Source of the DNA: Streptomyces marispadix
Lineage (GTDB): Bacteria; Actinomycetota; Actinomycetes; Streptomycetales; Streptomycetaceae
Assembly: GCF_022524345.1 (NCBI RefSeq)
Contig: NZ_JAKWJU010000002.1
Location: 558,001-622,000, forward strand
Length of the DNA stretch: 64,000 bases
Direction: 5' to 3'
Position 1 is the first letter of the stretch. The number at the start of each line of letters is the position of its first letter. Below the pieces are notes generated by a model that was given only the letters and a program-made list of their open reading frames with translations, was not told where the DNA came from and did no database searches. The position numbers were made by a program, and so were the translations under genes. Below, piece after piece: positions 53,618 to 62,384 of the stretch.

Positions 53618-53753
53618 CCGTGCCGCGGCTCGCTGCCGGACCCCGGCCGCCGGCCGTACCGGACCCACCCCCCAACCCCGGGGGGGGCGTCCGCACCGAG
53701 TGCGGGCCGCTGCCCTCCCCCTCAGTCGAGAGCCGTCGAGATCACTGACGCAC

Positions 53754-54380
53754 TCACTTACGGACCATCAGAAAGCACGCCATCTTCGAATCGAGCGGCG
53801 GCTCCGGAAGACGCTCGATGGTGAAGTCGTCGCCGAACAGCTCGTGTTCCTCGCCCGGGCGTATGCCGCTGAGGAACCGGGAGACGCCCTGGAAGGCGAA
53901 CCTGGGCAGTTCCTCGTCGTCGCTCTCGGTGTAGAAACACCACAGCACGACCATCGACCCGGGATGGGAGAACCGCTTGAAGTTGGCGGCCATGTCCAGC
54001 CTGTCCTGGCCCGTCAGGTCGTCGAGTGTGCCGAAGTCGAGCAGCAGGTCGTAGGTTCCCTCGACGCCGGGGATGGACGGCCGGGTGAGGTTCCCCTTGA
54101 CGAAGCGGACGCGGTCCGTGACTCCCGCGGCGGCGGCGGCCTTACGTGCCTTGCGCAGGGCGACGGGCGTGAAGTCCACGCCCGTCACGTCGTCGAAGCC
54201 CTGCTCGGCGAGGTAGACGGAGCAAGTGCCGCTGCCGCAGCCCAGGTCGAGTACGCGCTTCTGCTCGGTGGGCGAGATCCGGTTCTCCTTCACCAGCTCC
54301 ACGAGGTTCTCCCGTACGCCTCCTTCCCAGGGGGCCCCGACCCGGTACAGCACGTCGTACATCCAGCGTTTGACAGTCAC
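53754..54380 (-). CDS. SAM-dependent methyltransferase
   Basis: A 208-residue class I methyltransferase. Motif I is VLDLGCGSGTCSVYLAEQG (about residue 43), followed by VTGVDFTPVALRKAR and the acidic motif YDLLLDFGTLDDL. It has no extra domain, so it acts on a small or carrier-bound substrate. The GTG at 54380 follows AGAGGGAGA. It converges on the dioxygenase and is divergent from the FAAL-NRPS gene. N- or O-methylation of the aromatic starter or of the peptide is the natural guess; the target atom cannot be read. Confidence 0.88.
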   Translation of the reverse strand: MTVKRWMYDVLYRVGAPWEGGVRENLVELVKENRISPTEQKRVLDLGCGSGTCSVYLAEQGFDDVTGVDFTPVALRKARKAAAAAGVTDRVRFVKGNLTRPSIPGVEGTYDLLLDFGTLDDLTGQDRLDMAANFKRFSHPGSMVVLWCFYTESDDEELPRFAFQGVSRFLSGIRPGEEHELFGDDFTIERLPEPPLDSKMACFLMVRK

Positions 54381-54940
54381 GAGTTCTCCCTCTGGTGACG
54401 TTCGGGCGCGCAGCGCTGTTCACAGGCGCATGGTCGCCAGGGCGCGACAGACCGGACAACCGCCATGAGCGCGCACGAAAGACCAAGGGCGCAGGTAGCT
54501 GATCACCCCCTCGCCCGGGGAGTGCCCACATGGGTACGTGCGGCCGCGCACCCGGAGGCAGCCGGTCCCGCCGAAAGCCCGTCCCGCCGGTGTCGCTGCT
54601 CGCCCACGCCACGCAGGGCAACGGGCACGCCGGACCTGCCCCGGCACCGCGCGGCGGCTCGTGTCCGCCGGCAGCGCCCGCCTTCGAGCCCTCGACTCCC
54701 CACGCATTCAAGGCGCTTGTGCCGGGACTCGCGCGGGGCCCCGTCCACGCCGCCGCCCAGGCCCGAACCAGGGCCCGTCTGGAAGTGCATGGCATTCGGG
54801 GTGCGGCTTCCGTACCCGTTCGGTCACCTCTCCCGGGGCTTGGGCGGTGCCCGTGCCGCCCGCATGATCCTGCCGGGACGCGTACGTGCCGCTTCGACCG
54901 CGCGCACGCCGCCAGACCGTCGAGATTGGGGAACAGCGTC
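54381..54940. promoter_or_regulatory. Divergent gene-free region upstream of the FAAL-NRPS gene
   Basis: 560 bases between the leftward methyltransferase and the rightward loading/NRPS gene. I find no supported coding sequence; in-frame extension of the FAAL start into this region has no conserved residues. It should contain promoters for both genes, but I could not identify elements. Confidence 0.45.
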
Positions 54941-57900
54941 ATGACTGTCAGCATCCCGTCCGGCACCGGGCTTCCCGCCGGGAGCCTCCTCGACATCCTC
55001 CGCGTGCGGACCGAACAGGCGCCTGACGCACCGGCGTTCAGCTTCCCCGCCTTCGACGAGCGGTCGGGTCGCCCCCTGCCCGCCGCGGGTCTCACCCGGC
55101 AACAGCTCGACACCAGAGCACGGGCGGTGGCCGCCACGCTTCAGCAGAGCGGCGCACGGGGCGAACGCGTACTGCTGCTGCTGCCGCCCGGACCTGACTT
55201 CGTGGCAGGCCAGTTCGGCTGCTACTACGCGGGCGCCTGCGTCGTGGCCTGTGCGCCTCCGAAGGGCGCGCCCGACACCGTGCAGGGTGAGCGCTTCGTT
55301 CAGATCGGCCTGGACGCGGGAGTCTCCGCCGTGGTCTGCCAGGCCGGGCGCGGCGGCGAACTCCGCGCCGCCTGGCGGGAGTCGGGTGTGGCGGACGTGC
55401 CGTGGATCGAGGTGGACGGTGAGCTGGCCGACCCGGATCTGTGGACCGCGCCGAAGGTCGCGGGCGGCGATCTGGCGCTGATGCAGTACACCTCGGGCTC
55501 CACGGGCTCGCCCAAGGGCGTCATGGTCTCCCAGGACAATCTCCTCGAACAGCTCCGTGTCTTCCGCGACTTGGCCGAACTGCCCGACGGCGCCGAGGTC
55601 GTGACCTGGATGCCCGTCTACCATGCGCTGGGCATCGCCGGGACCGTCACGATGTCCCAGTTCATCGGCGGACGGTGCACGCTTCTCACGCCGGAGGACT
55701 TCGTCGCCGAGCCGTTCCGCTGGCTCAAGGCGATCTCCGAAGCCGACGCCCCGGTCTTCAGTTGCGGCCCCAACTTCGCCTATGACCGCTGCGTCGAGCA
55801 TGTGACGCCCGAGCAGCGCGAGCAACTCGACCTGAGCCGCTGGCACTCCGCCTTCAACGCCGCGGAGCGCATCCAGGCCCGCACTGTCGAGGAGTTCACC
55901 CGTGCCTTCGCCCCGCACGGTTTCCGGCGGGAGGCGTGGTTCCCGGGCTACGGGCTCACCGAGGTGACGCTCGGCATCAGCGGAAGGCGCAGCGCGGACC
56001 CGCTGGCCCTGTCCGTCGACGCCGCCGAGCTGGAGCAGGGCCGGGTACGCCCCGTGGAGGCCGGCTCCGGGGCGCGTACCGCCGAACTCGTCGGCTGCGG
56101 CCCCGCCCACCCCCGGGTCCGCATGCTCATCGTCGACCCCGCGACGCGCCGCGAGTGCCCCTCGGGCGAGGTGGGCGAGGTGTGGGTCAGCGGCGACGTC
56201 GTCAACCAGGGCTACTGGCAGCGCCCCGAACAGACCGAGGAGACCTTCGCCGGTGAACTCGCCGACGGCTCGGGTCCGTTCCTGCGCACCGGGGACCTCG
56301 CTTTCCGGCACGACGACGAGATCGTGGTGTGCGGGCGGCTGAAGGAACTCATCATCGTGCGGGGACGCAACATCCACCCGCAGGACGTGGAGGCCGCCGC
56401 CCGCCGGGCGCACCCGTCGCTGGCGACGGCACCGGCGGCGGCGTTCTCCGTGGACGCCGAGGAAGGCGAACGCCTCGTACTCGTCCAGGCAGTCGAGGAC
56501 GCCGGGGATCTCGACCTCGCGGCGCTCGGTGCCCGTATCCGTACGGCCGTCGCCGCCGACGAGGAAGTCGAGCCGCACGCCGTGGTGTTCGTCAAGCCCG
56601 ACGGGATTCCGATGACGGGCAGCGGCAAGATCCGCCGCACCACCTGCCGCCAGTCGTATCTCGACGGTGAGATCGACGCGCTGCACACCGACGTCAGCCG
56701 CCCACGCACCACGGCACCCGGCCCCGCGGCGGAGGAGACTTCGGCCGCCCCGCTGCGGGACATGGCCCTCGCCCTGCCCGACGAGCTGCGCGGCCAGGTG
56801 GTGACGGCGGAGGTGCGCCGCCGCATCGCCGCGGCCCTGGGTACGTCGCAGGACGAACTGCCCGCGGACACACCGCTGATCGCGCTCGGCCTGGAGTCGC
56901 TGCGCATCGTGGAGCTGCGCTACGCCCTCGGCCGGGACTTCGACGTGTCGCTGCCCATGGCGGACTTCGTCCGAGGCAGCGTCACGGACGTGGTGACGCG
57001 GCTGCTGCGGGGACTTCAGGGCGACAGCCCGCAGGGCATCGCCTGGCCCGAGGTGACCGCCGACCCGGCGAACCGGCACGAGCCGTTCCCTCTCACCGAG
57101 ATCCAGCACGGCTACCTCGTCGGCCGCAGCAGCGCCTACGACCTGGGCGGCTCCTCCATCCACCTCTACACGGAGTACGACTGCGCCGATCTGGACCTGG
57201 AGCGGCTGCGCCGGGCACTCGACGCCCTGGTGCGGCGGCAGGAGATGCTCCGTGCCGTGATCTCGGCGGACGGCCGTCAGCGCATCCTGCCCGACGTGGG
57301 CGAGGTGCCCGTCACGGTCTACGACTACCAGGGCTGCGAACGGGCCGCGCTCGACGCGCACTTGGCGGAACTCCGGGAGGAACTGGGCCATCAGGTACTG
57401 CCGTTGGACCAGTGGCCCATGTTCGACGTACGGGTCACCTGGACCGGCGACCCCGGCAGCACACGGGCCCGTGTGCATGTGAGCCTCGACCTGCTGGTGG
57501 CCGATGTCGCGAGCGTCCGGCTGTTCTTCCTGGAACTCGGCGACCTCTACGCCGACCCCGAGGCTCAACTCCCGCCCTTGCAGGTGTCGTTCCGCGACTA
57601 TGTCATCGCCGCGCAGGCCCTGCGGGACACCGACGCCTACGCCCGCTCCAAGGCGTACTGGCTCGACCGCATCGACACGCTGCCGCCCAACCCCCGGCTC
57701 CCCCTCGTGCCAGGCGGTCTCCCCGACGGCGCACGCCCCGAACGCAAACGCCGCCTCAGCAGACTCGACGCCCCGCGCTGGAGCCGCGTGAAGGAGCGTG
57801 CCGCCGCACACGGCATCACCCCCTCGGCGGTTCAACTCGCCGCCTACGCCGCCGTGTTGGGGACCTGGAGCCGTAGCGGGCACTTCACCGTCGACGTACC

Positions 57901-58825
57901 TCTCTTCAACCGGCACCCGCTGCATCCGGACATCGACCGGATCATCGGCGACTTCACGTCGGTGACGCTGCTGGAGGTCGATCTTCGTCCCGGCGGCGGC
58001 TTCCTCGCCCTCGCCCGGCGCATCCAGCAGCAGCTCTGGCGGGACCTGGACCACCGCTTCTTCAGCGGAGTCGAGGTGATGCGTGAGATCACCCGCAGCC
58101 GCGGCGTCCCCGTCGGCTCCTACGCCGGGATCGTCTTCGCCAGCGCCCGCGAACAGGGCCGCGACCAGGACTTCCAGCAGGGCGAACTCGGGGCGGACTG
58201 GCTGGGCGAGACGGTCTACGCGGTCTCCCAGACGCCGCAGGTCCTCCTCGACCACCAGGTCTACGAGGAGCGGGGCGCGCTGTCGTACAAGTGGGACGCC
58301 GTCGAGGCGATGTTCCCGCCGGGCGTCATGGACGAGATGTTCGGCGCCTACGACCGGCTCCTGCACGCCCTCGCCGACGGCGAGGACGCATGGGGACCGG
58401 ACGGCACGGACCTACTTCCGCCCGCGCAGCGGCAGTTGGCGGACGAGGCCAACGACACCGCGGGCGAGTCACCCGACGAGCTGCTGTGCACCGCCGTCGT
58501 GGAACAGGCCGTCCGGCACCCCGGCCGTGTCGCCGTGATCGCCTCCGGGGGCTCCCTCACCTACGGCGAGCTGTACCGGCACGCCTGCCGCCTGGGGCGC
58601 CGCCTCCGCGAACTCGGCGCGGCTCCCGGCGAGTTGGTCGCGGTGTCGCTTCCCAAGTGCGTGGAGCAGATCACCGCCGTGCTCGCCGTCCATCTCTCCG
58701 GCGCCGCCTACACACCGCTCGACCCCGACCTGCCGAAGGAACGCCAGGACAGGCTGCTGGCACACTCCGGCGCACGGCTCGTGCTGACGCCGGCTGGGCG
58801 GCTCCGGGCTGGACCGTCCCGGTGA
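54941..58825 (+). CDS. Loading and first module: FAAL-ACP-Cy-A (N-terminal part, frame broken at end)
   Basis: This part encodes a fatty-acyl-AMP ligase type loading domain (MQYTSGSTGSPKGVMV near residue 184, NFAYDRCVEHV, YGLTEVTLGISG, and the signature LKELIIVRGRNIHPQDVE near 465), a carrier protein (LGLESLRIVELRYAL near 650) and a Cy domain (FPLTEIQHGYLVGR near 716; DLLVADVAS near 850). It continues into an adenylation domain as far as HSGARLVLTP. At about 58790-58796 one extra base shifts the frame to a TGA at 58823-58825; dropping it gives LTPLGGSGLDRP and joins the next entry. The FAAL motif usually HDMG is HALG here. ATG 54941 follows GGGGA. An acyl-AMP is made, loaded on the carrier and passed straight to the Cy domain. 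Confidence 0.9.
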   Translation: MTVSIPSGTGLPAGSLLDILRVRTEQAPDAPAFSFPAFDERSGRPLPAAGLTRQQLDTRARAVAATLQQSGARGERVLLLLPPGPDFVAGQFGCYYAGACVVACAPPKGAPDTVQGERFVQIGLDAGVSAVVCQAGRGGELRAAWRESGVADVPWIEVDGELADPDLWTAPKVAGGDLALMQYTSGSTGSPKGVMVSQDNLLEQLRVFRDLAELPDGAEVVTWMPVYHALGIAGTVTMSQFIGGRCTLLTPEDFVAEPFRWLKAISEADAPVFSCGPNFAYDRCVEHVTPEQREQLDLSRWHSAFNAAERIQARTVEEFTRAFAPHGFRREAWFPGYGLTEVTLGISGRRSADPLALSVDAAELEQGRVRPVEAGSGARTAELVGCGPAHPRVRMLIVDPATRRECPSGEVGEVWVSGDVVNQGYWQRPEQTEETFAGELADGSGPFLRTGDLAFRHDDEIVVCGRLKELIIVRGRNIHPQDVEAAARRAHPSLATAPAAAFSVDAEEGERLVLVQAVEDAGDLDLAALGARIRTAVAADEEVEPHAVVFVKPDGIPMTGSGKIRRTTCRQSYLDGEIDALHTDVSRPRTTAPGPAAEETSAAPLRDMALALPDELRGQVVTAEVRRRIAAALGTSQDELPADTPLIALGLESLRIVELRYALGRDFDVSLPMADFVRGSVTDVVTRLLRGLQGDSPQGIAWPEVTADPANRHEPFPLTEIQHGYLVGRSSAYDLGGSSIHLYTEYDCADLDLERLRRALDALVRRQEMLRAVISADGRQRILPDVGEVPVTVYDYQGCERAALDAHLAELREELGHQVLPLDQWPMFDVRVTWTGDPGSTRARVHVSLDLLVADVASVRLFFLELGDLYADPEAQLPPLQVSFRDYVIAAQALRDTDAYARSKAYWLDRIDTLPPNPRLPLVPGGLPDGARPERKRRLSRLDAPRWSRVKERAAAHGITPSAVQLAAYAAVLGTWSRSGHFTVDVPLFNRHPLHPDIDRIIGDFTSVTLLEVDLRPGGGFLALARRIQQQLWRDLDHRFFSGVEVMREITRSRGVPVGSYAGIVFASAREQGRDQDFQQGELGADWLGETVYAVSQTPQVLLDHQVYEERGALSYKWDAVEAMFPPGVMDEMFGAYDRLLHALADGEDAWGPDGTDLLPPAQRQLADEANDTAGESPDELLCTAVVEQAVRHPGRVAVIASGGSLTYGELYRHACRLGRRLRELGAAPGELVAVSLPKCVEQITAVLAVHLSGAAYTPLDPDLPKERQDRLLAHSGARLVLTPAGRLRAGPSR

Positions 58826-58826
58826 C

Positions 58827-61250
58827 GTGACCGAGGTGCCCGTCGATCTCGACGGCACCGGTGACGACTCCCCGCTCCCCACCGTGCAGCATCCGGACGA
58901 TCTCGCCTACGTCCTCTACACCTCCGGCTCCACCGGCGAGCCCAAGGGCGTGGCACAGTCGCACCGCTCGGTGCTCAACACCGTCGCGGACTTCGCCGAC
59001 CGCTGCGCGCTCACCCCCGACGACCGCGCGCTGGGCCTCTCCGCCCTCAGCTTCGACCTGTCCGTGGGGGACCTCTTCGCCACGCTGCGCAGCGGCGGCG
59101 CCCTGGTGCTGCCGGAACCCGACGCCCTCAAGGACCCCGGCCGATGGCTGGAGTTGATGGCCGAACACCGCGTCACCGTGTGGAACTCCGTACCCGCGCT
59201 GATGCGGATGCTCGTCGAGCACGTAGGAGTCCCGGCGGTGTGGAGCGGCGCCGCGCATCCCGGCCTGGAGGCGCTGCGCGTGGTGTGGTTCTCCGGCGAC
59301 TGGATTCCGGTCGACCTGCCCGGGCGCGTACGGACGATCGCACCGCACGCACGTGTGGTGGCCTCCGGCGGCCCGACCGAGACGGCGATCTGGTGCGTCG
59401 CCCACGAGGTGACCGACGACGACGCCGACCGCGTGTCCATCCCCTACGGCCGCCCGATGCGCAACCACACCATCGACGTCCTCAACGACCGAATGCAGCC
59501 GTGCCCCGTGTGGGTGACCGGCGAGATGTACATCGGCGGCAGCGGACTGGCCGACGGCTACTGGCGTGACCCGGAACGCACCGCGGAGTCCTTTGTGACC
59601 GACCCCGCCTCCGGGCGCCGCCTGTACCGGTCGGGCGATCTGGGACGCCGGCTCCCGAACGGCGAGATCGAGATTCTCGGCCGTGAGGACTTCCAGGTGA
59701 AGATCCGCGGCCACCGCATCGAACTCGGCGAGATCGAGGCGGCGTTGCTGCGCCACGACGACATCCGCTCGGCCGCGGTCACTCCCGTGGGCGAAAGCCA
59801 CGAGAGCGCACGACTCGCGGCCGTCTACGTCGCCGGCTCCCGCCGGGCCGCGGTGGCGGACGAGGACCGTACCCGTACGGACGGTACGGACGACAAGCCC
59901 GCACCCGGCGGTCACGACGTCTACGACGAGGCGCTGGGCGACGTCGTGACGGATCCGATGAAGCGGCTCGAATTCAAGGCGCGCCGCCCCGGCCTGCGTA
60001 CGGATCTCGAAGGAGACGCACACCCGCTCGCCACCGCGGCCCCGCCCACTACGCAAGAGGAGCCCACGGCGCAGGAGGGACGGTCCGGCGTTCCGCCCCG
60101 CCGTAGCCGACGCACCTACGGCGCCGGGCAGTTGAGCCTGTCCGCTCTCGGACGGCTGCTGGAACCGCTGCGCACCGAGGCGGACCCCGGAGGGATGCTG
60201 CCGCGCCGCCGCTACGCCTCCGCCGGAGCCCTCTATCCCGTACAGACCTATCTCTACGTCGCCGACGGCCGCGTCGAGGGACTGGCCGGAGGCACCTACT
60301 ACCACGACCCCGACGGTCACCGGCTGGTGGAGGTGAGGCCCGGAGCGCTGCTCGACGCCGGCATCCACGCTCCCGACAACCAGGAGACGCACCGCAACGC
60401 CGCGTTCGCGCTCTTCCTCGTGGCCCGACTCGACGCCATCGAGCCGCTGTACGGAAAGCGGGCCCGGGACTTCAGCGTGCTCGAAGCGGGCCTGATGACC
60501 CAGCTTCTGGACAACGCGGCACCCGAGAACGGCATCGGACTCTGCCAGGTCGGCTACTTCCACGACACCGAAGCGCTGCACACGGCACTGGAGTTGGGGC
60601 CGTCGGCGGACGTGGTGCACGGGATGCTCGGCGGCGTCCTCACCGAGGAGCCCGAGAGCCGCGAGGGCGGCGAAGGGGGCGAAGGGGGCGCCGAAGTCGC
60701 CACCGCCCGGGGGCAGTCGGGCGCGTCGGCCACGCCCCGGGGGCGGCTGGCGGACGAGCTGCCCGGCTATCTCGCCGCCTCGCTGCCCGGCTATATGGTG
60801 CCCGCCACCTATGTGGAGGTGCCCGAACTCCCGCTCACGGCAAGGGGGAAGCTGGACCGCGCCGCCCTGCGGCGGCTCGCCGAGGAGGCGGGCAGCGCCG
60901 CCACCGCAGCGGAGGAGGGCGCCGGTGGCGACGGCGGCGCGGAGAACGAGACGGAGGCGGCGATCCTCTCCGTCTTCCGTGCCGAACTGGGCGCGAGCGC
61001 CGCGATCACGGTCCGCGACCGGTTCTTCGACATGGGTGCCGACTCCGTGGCACTGGTGCGCGTGCACCGGGCGCTTCAGGCGGAGTTGGGCCGGGAGTTC
61101 CCGCTGATGACCATGTTCGAGCACTCCACGATCCGGCGCCTCGCCGGCTTCCTGGCCGGGGCGCGGCCCGAACAGGACACCGTGGACGAGGCGTTCGCCC
61201 GTGCTCGCCGCAGGTCACGGCGCCGCCGTCCGTCGGGGCGGCATGAGTGA
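58827..61250 (+). CDS. Continuation of the first module: A(rest)-Ox-T
   Basis: This frame continues the same adenylation domain from its A3 core (LYTSGSTGEPKG), so it is the second half of one roughly 2100-residue protein and not an independent gene. No ribosome site precedes it. I read specificity residues as DLGNWSSIWK, sharing D, L, N, S, I and W with the cysteine code. Between cores A8 and A10 lies a SagB/McbC-like flavin oxidase domain (RSRRTYGAG, SAGALYPVQTYLYV, VEGLAGGTYYHDPDG, GIGLCQVGYF), the arrangement used to oxidise thiazoline to thiazole. A10 (LPLTARGKLDRAAL) and a carrier site (DMGADSVAL) follow. A Glu/Gly-rich stretch precedes A10. Its stop overlaps the ATG of the next gene (ATGAGTGA). 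Confidence 0.9.
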   Translation: MTEVPVDLDGTGDDSPLPTVQHPDDLAYVLYTSGSTGEPKGVAQSHRSVLNTVADFADRCALTPDDRALGLSALSFDLSVGDLFATLRSGGALVLPEPDALKDPGRWLELMAEHRVTVWNSVPALMRMLVEHVGVPAVWSGAAHPGLEALRVVWFSGDWIPVDLPGRVRTIAPHARVVASGGPTETAIWCVAHEVTDDDADRVSIPYGRPMRNHTIDVLNDRMQPCPVWVTGEMYIGGSGLADGYWRDPERTAESFVTDPASGRRLYRSGDLGRRLPNGEIEILGREDFQVKIRGHRIELGEIEAALLRHDDIRSAAVTPVGESHESARLAAVYVAGSRRAAVADEDRTRTDGTDDKPAPGGHDVYDEALGDVVTDPMKRLEFKARRPGLRTDLEGDAHPLATAAPPTTQEEPTAQEGRSGVPPRRSRRTYGAGQLSLSALGRLLEPLRTEADPGGMLPRRRYASAGALYPVQTYLYVADGRVEGLAGGTYYHDPDGHRLVEVRPGALLDAGIHAPDNQETHRNAAFALFLVARLDAIEPLYGKRARDFSVLEAGLMTQLLDNAAPENGIGLCQVGYFHDTEALHTALELGPSADVVHGMLGGVLTEEPESREGGEGGEGGAEVATARGQSGASATPRGRLADELPGYLAASLPGYMVPATYVEVPELPLTARGKLDRAALRRLAEEAGSAATAAEEGAGGDGGAENETEAAILSVFRAELGASAAITVRDRFFDMGADSVALVRVHRALQAELGREFPLMTMFEHSTIRRLAGFLAGARPEQDTVDEAFARARRRSRRRRPSGRHE

Positions 61251-62373
61251 GCCGGTACACGGACCGGGCGCAGCGGCGCCGCGCCTGCCCCCTGGTGCGC
61301 CGCTGTGCCGAGTCCCGTTTCTGGCGGCGGAGTTCCACGGCGCGGTGCGGTTCGGCTGCGACGTCCGCTGGCGGGCGGGACGGTCCCTCGTCGACTCGGT
61401 CGCGGGCTTCGCCGATGCCGTCGCGCGGCATGCCCGCCGTCTTCGGGCGGCGGGCGTACGGCCCGGCAGCGTCGTAGCGGTGATCAGGCGCAATCACGCA
61501 GACCTTCAGGCGCTGCTGTACGCGGCGCTGCACGTCGGGGCCGTCCCTGCGCTGCTGCCGCTGCGGCTGGGACGGGATCGGCTCCTGGACTGCCTGGGCG
61601 CGTTGGACCGTCCGCATCTTCTCCTGGACGTCGCTGGTGTGGTGCGGCTGGACGGGGCGGAGGAGGCGGTGCGCAGCCGCTGCGGCAGGGTCTTCACGCT
61701 GTCGGTGGTGGACGAGTCGACGCATTGGTGGGCTCCGCCCCTTCCGCACGGCGGTGACGAGGCGCCGCACGGAGGCGGCGGAGCGCCGCACGGCAGCACA
61801 CCGGAAGACCCGGGCTCCGGCCCCGGCGCCGAGCCCGTCAGCGGCCCCCGCCTCAGCGGCCGTCGTACCGGCTCCGGTCCCTGTCCCGACTCCGGTCCCG
61901 GTCCCGGTCCCGACGAGGTCGTCACATACGACCTCCGCGACGGCAGGCTGAGGGCGCTCAGCGGCGGCGAACTGCGGGCACGCGCCGACCAGTCGACGTC
62001 GGGCCGCCCCGCAAGGGGGCCCGGCGCCGACGCCGCCCACTTCGACTTCTGCTCCCCCGACGCCTGTGCGACCGTACTCGGGGCCCTTGTGCACGAGGTG
62101 CCGTTCCTCGCGCTGACGCGCACCGAGTCGCCCACGCTGGAGGCGTTCCTTCGCGACCACCGTCCGGTCTCGCTGGAGGCTCCGGCCGAAGTCCTCGCCG
62201 ACTGGGCGCCGTTGGCCGCCGCGCCGACGATGCCGTTCTCCTCGGTGCGCAGATTCGTCGCCAGCGACGGGCCGTTGGACCGGCGGACGGTACGGACGCT
62301 GCTCGACGCGTCCGCCGCGCCCCGCCCTTTCTTCGTTCAGCGGGGCGCCGCGGAGGCGCCCGCCGTGCGATGA
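61243..62373 (+). CDS. Truncated, degenerate adenylate-forming protein
   Basis: A 376-residue protein that matches only the N-terminal lobe of acyl/aryl-AMP ligases: RSLVDSVAGFADAVARHARRL, RPGSVVAVIRRNHADLQALL and HVGAVPALLPLRLGRDRLLD. The A3 phosphate loop is reduced to a remnant DQSTSGRPARGPG inside a Pro/Gly/His-rich insertion. A later stretch SVRRFVASDGPLDRRTV corresponds to the region before the A5 core, and the protein stops at FFVQRGAAEAPAVR, where a YGxTE motif is expected. The C-terminal lobe is absent in all frames because the convergent gene begins 11 bases later. It should not adenylate. ATG 61243 overlaps the NRPS stop, so it is translationally coupled. It may be a relic or a non-catalytic partner. 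Confidence 0.72.
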   Translation: MSEPVHGPGAAAPRLPPGAPLCRVPFLAAEFHGAVRFGCDVRWRAGRSLVDSVAGFADAVARHARRLRAAGVRPGSVVAVIRRNHADLQALLYAALHVGAVPALLPLRLGRDRLLDCLGALDRPHLLLDVAGVVRLDGAEEAVRSRCGRVFTLSVVDESTHWWAPPLPHGGDEAPHGGGGAPHGSTPEDPGSGPGAEPVSGPRLSGRRTGSGPCPDSGPGPGPDEVVTYDLRDGRLRALSGGELRARADQSTSGRPARGPGADAAHFDFCSPDACATVLGALVHEVPFLALTRTESPTLEAFLRDHRPVSLEAPAEVLADWAPLAAAPTMPFSSVRRFVASDGPLDRRTVRTLLDASAAPRPFFVQRGAAEAPAVR

Positions 62374-62384
62374 GAGCGACCTGC

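Noticed and set aside
53670..53700. Run of eight G after the dioxygenase as a regulatory G-tract
   Set aside because: It is an isolated homopolymer in a convergent gap without paired tracts; no function can be supported.
54824..58366. Open frame of about 1180 codons on the minus strand opposite the FAAL-NRPS gene
   Set aside because: Antisense shadow; the plus strand carries intact FAAL, carrier and Cy motifs.
58827..61250. Second half of module one as an independent NRPS protein
   Set aside because: It begins in the middle of an adenylation lobe, lacks a ribosome site, and one-base correction joins it to the preceding frame.
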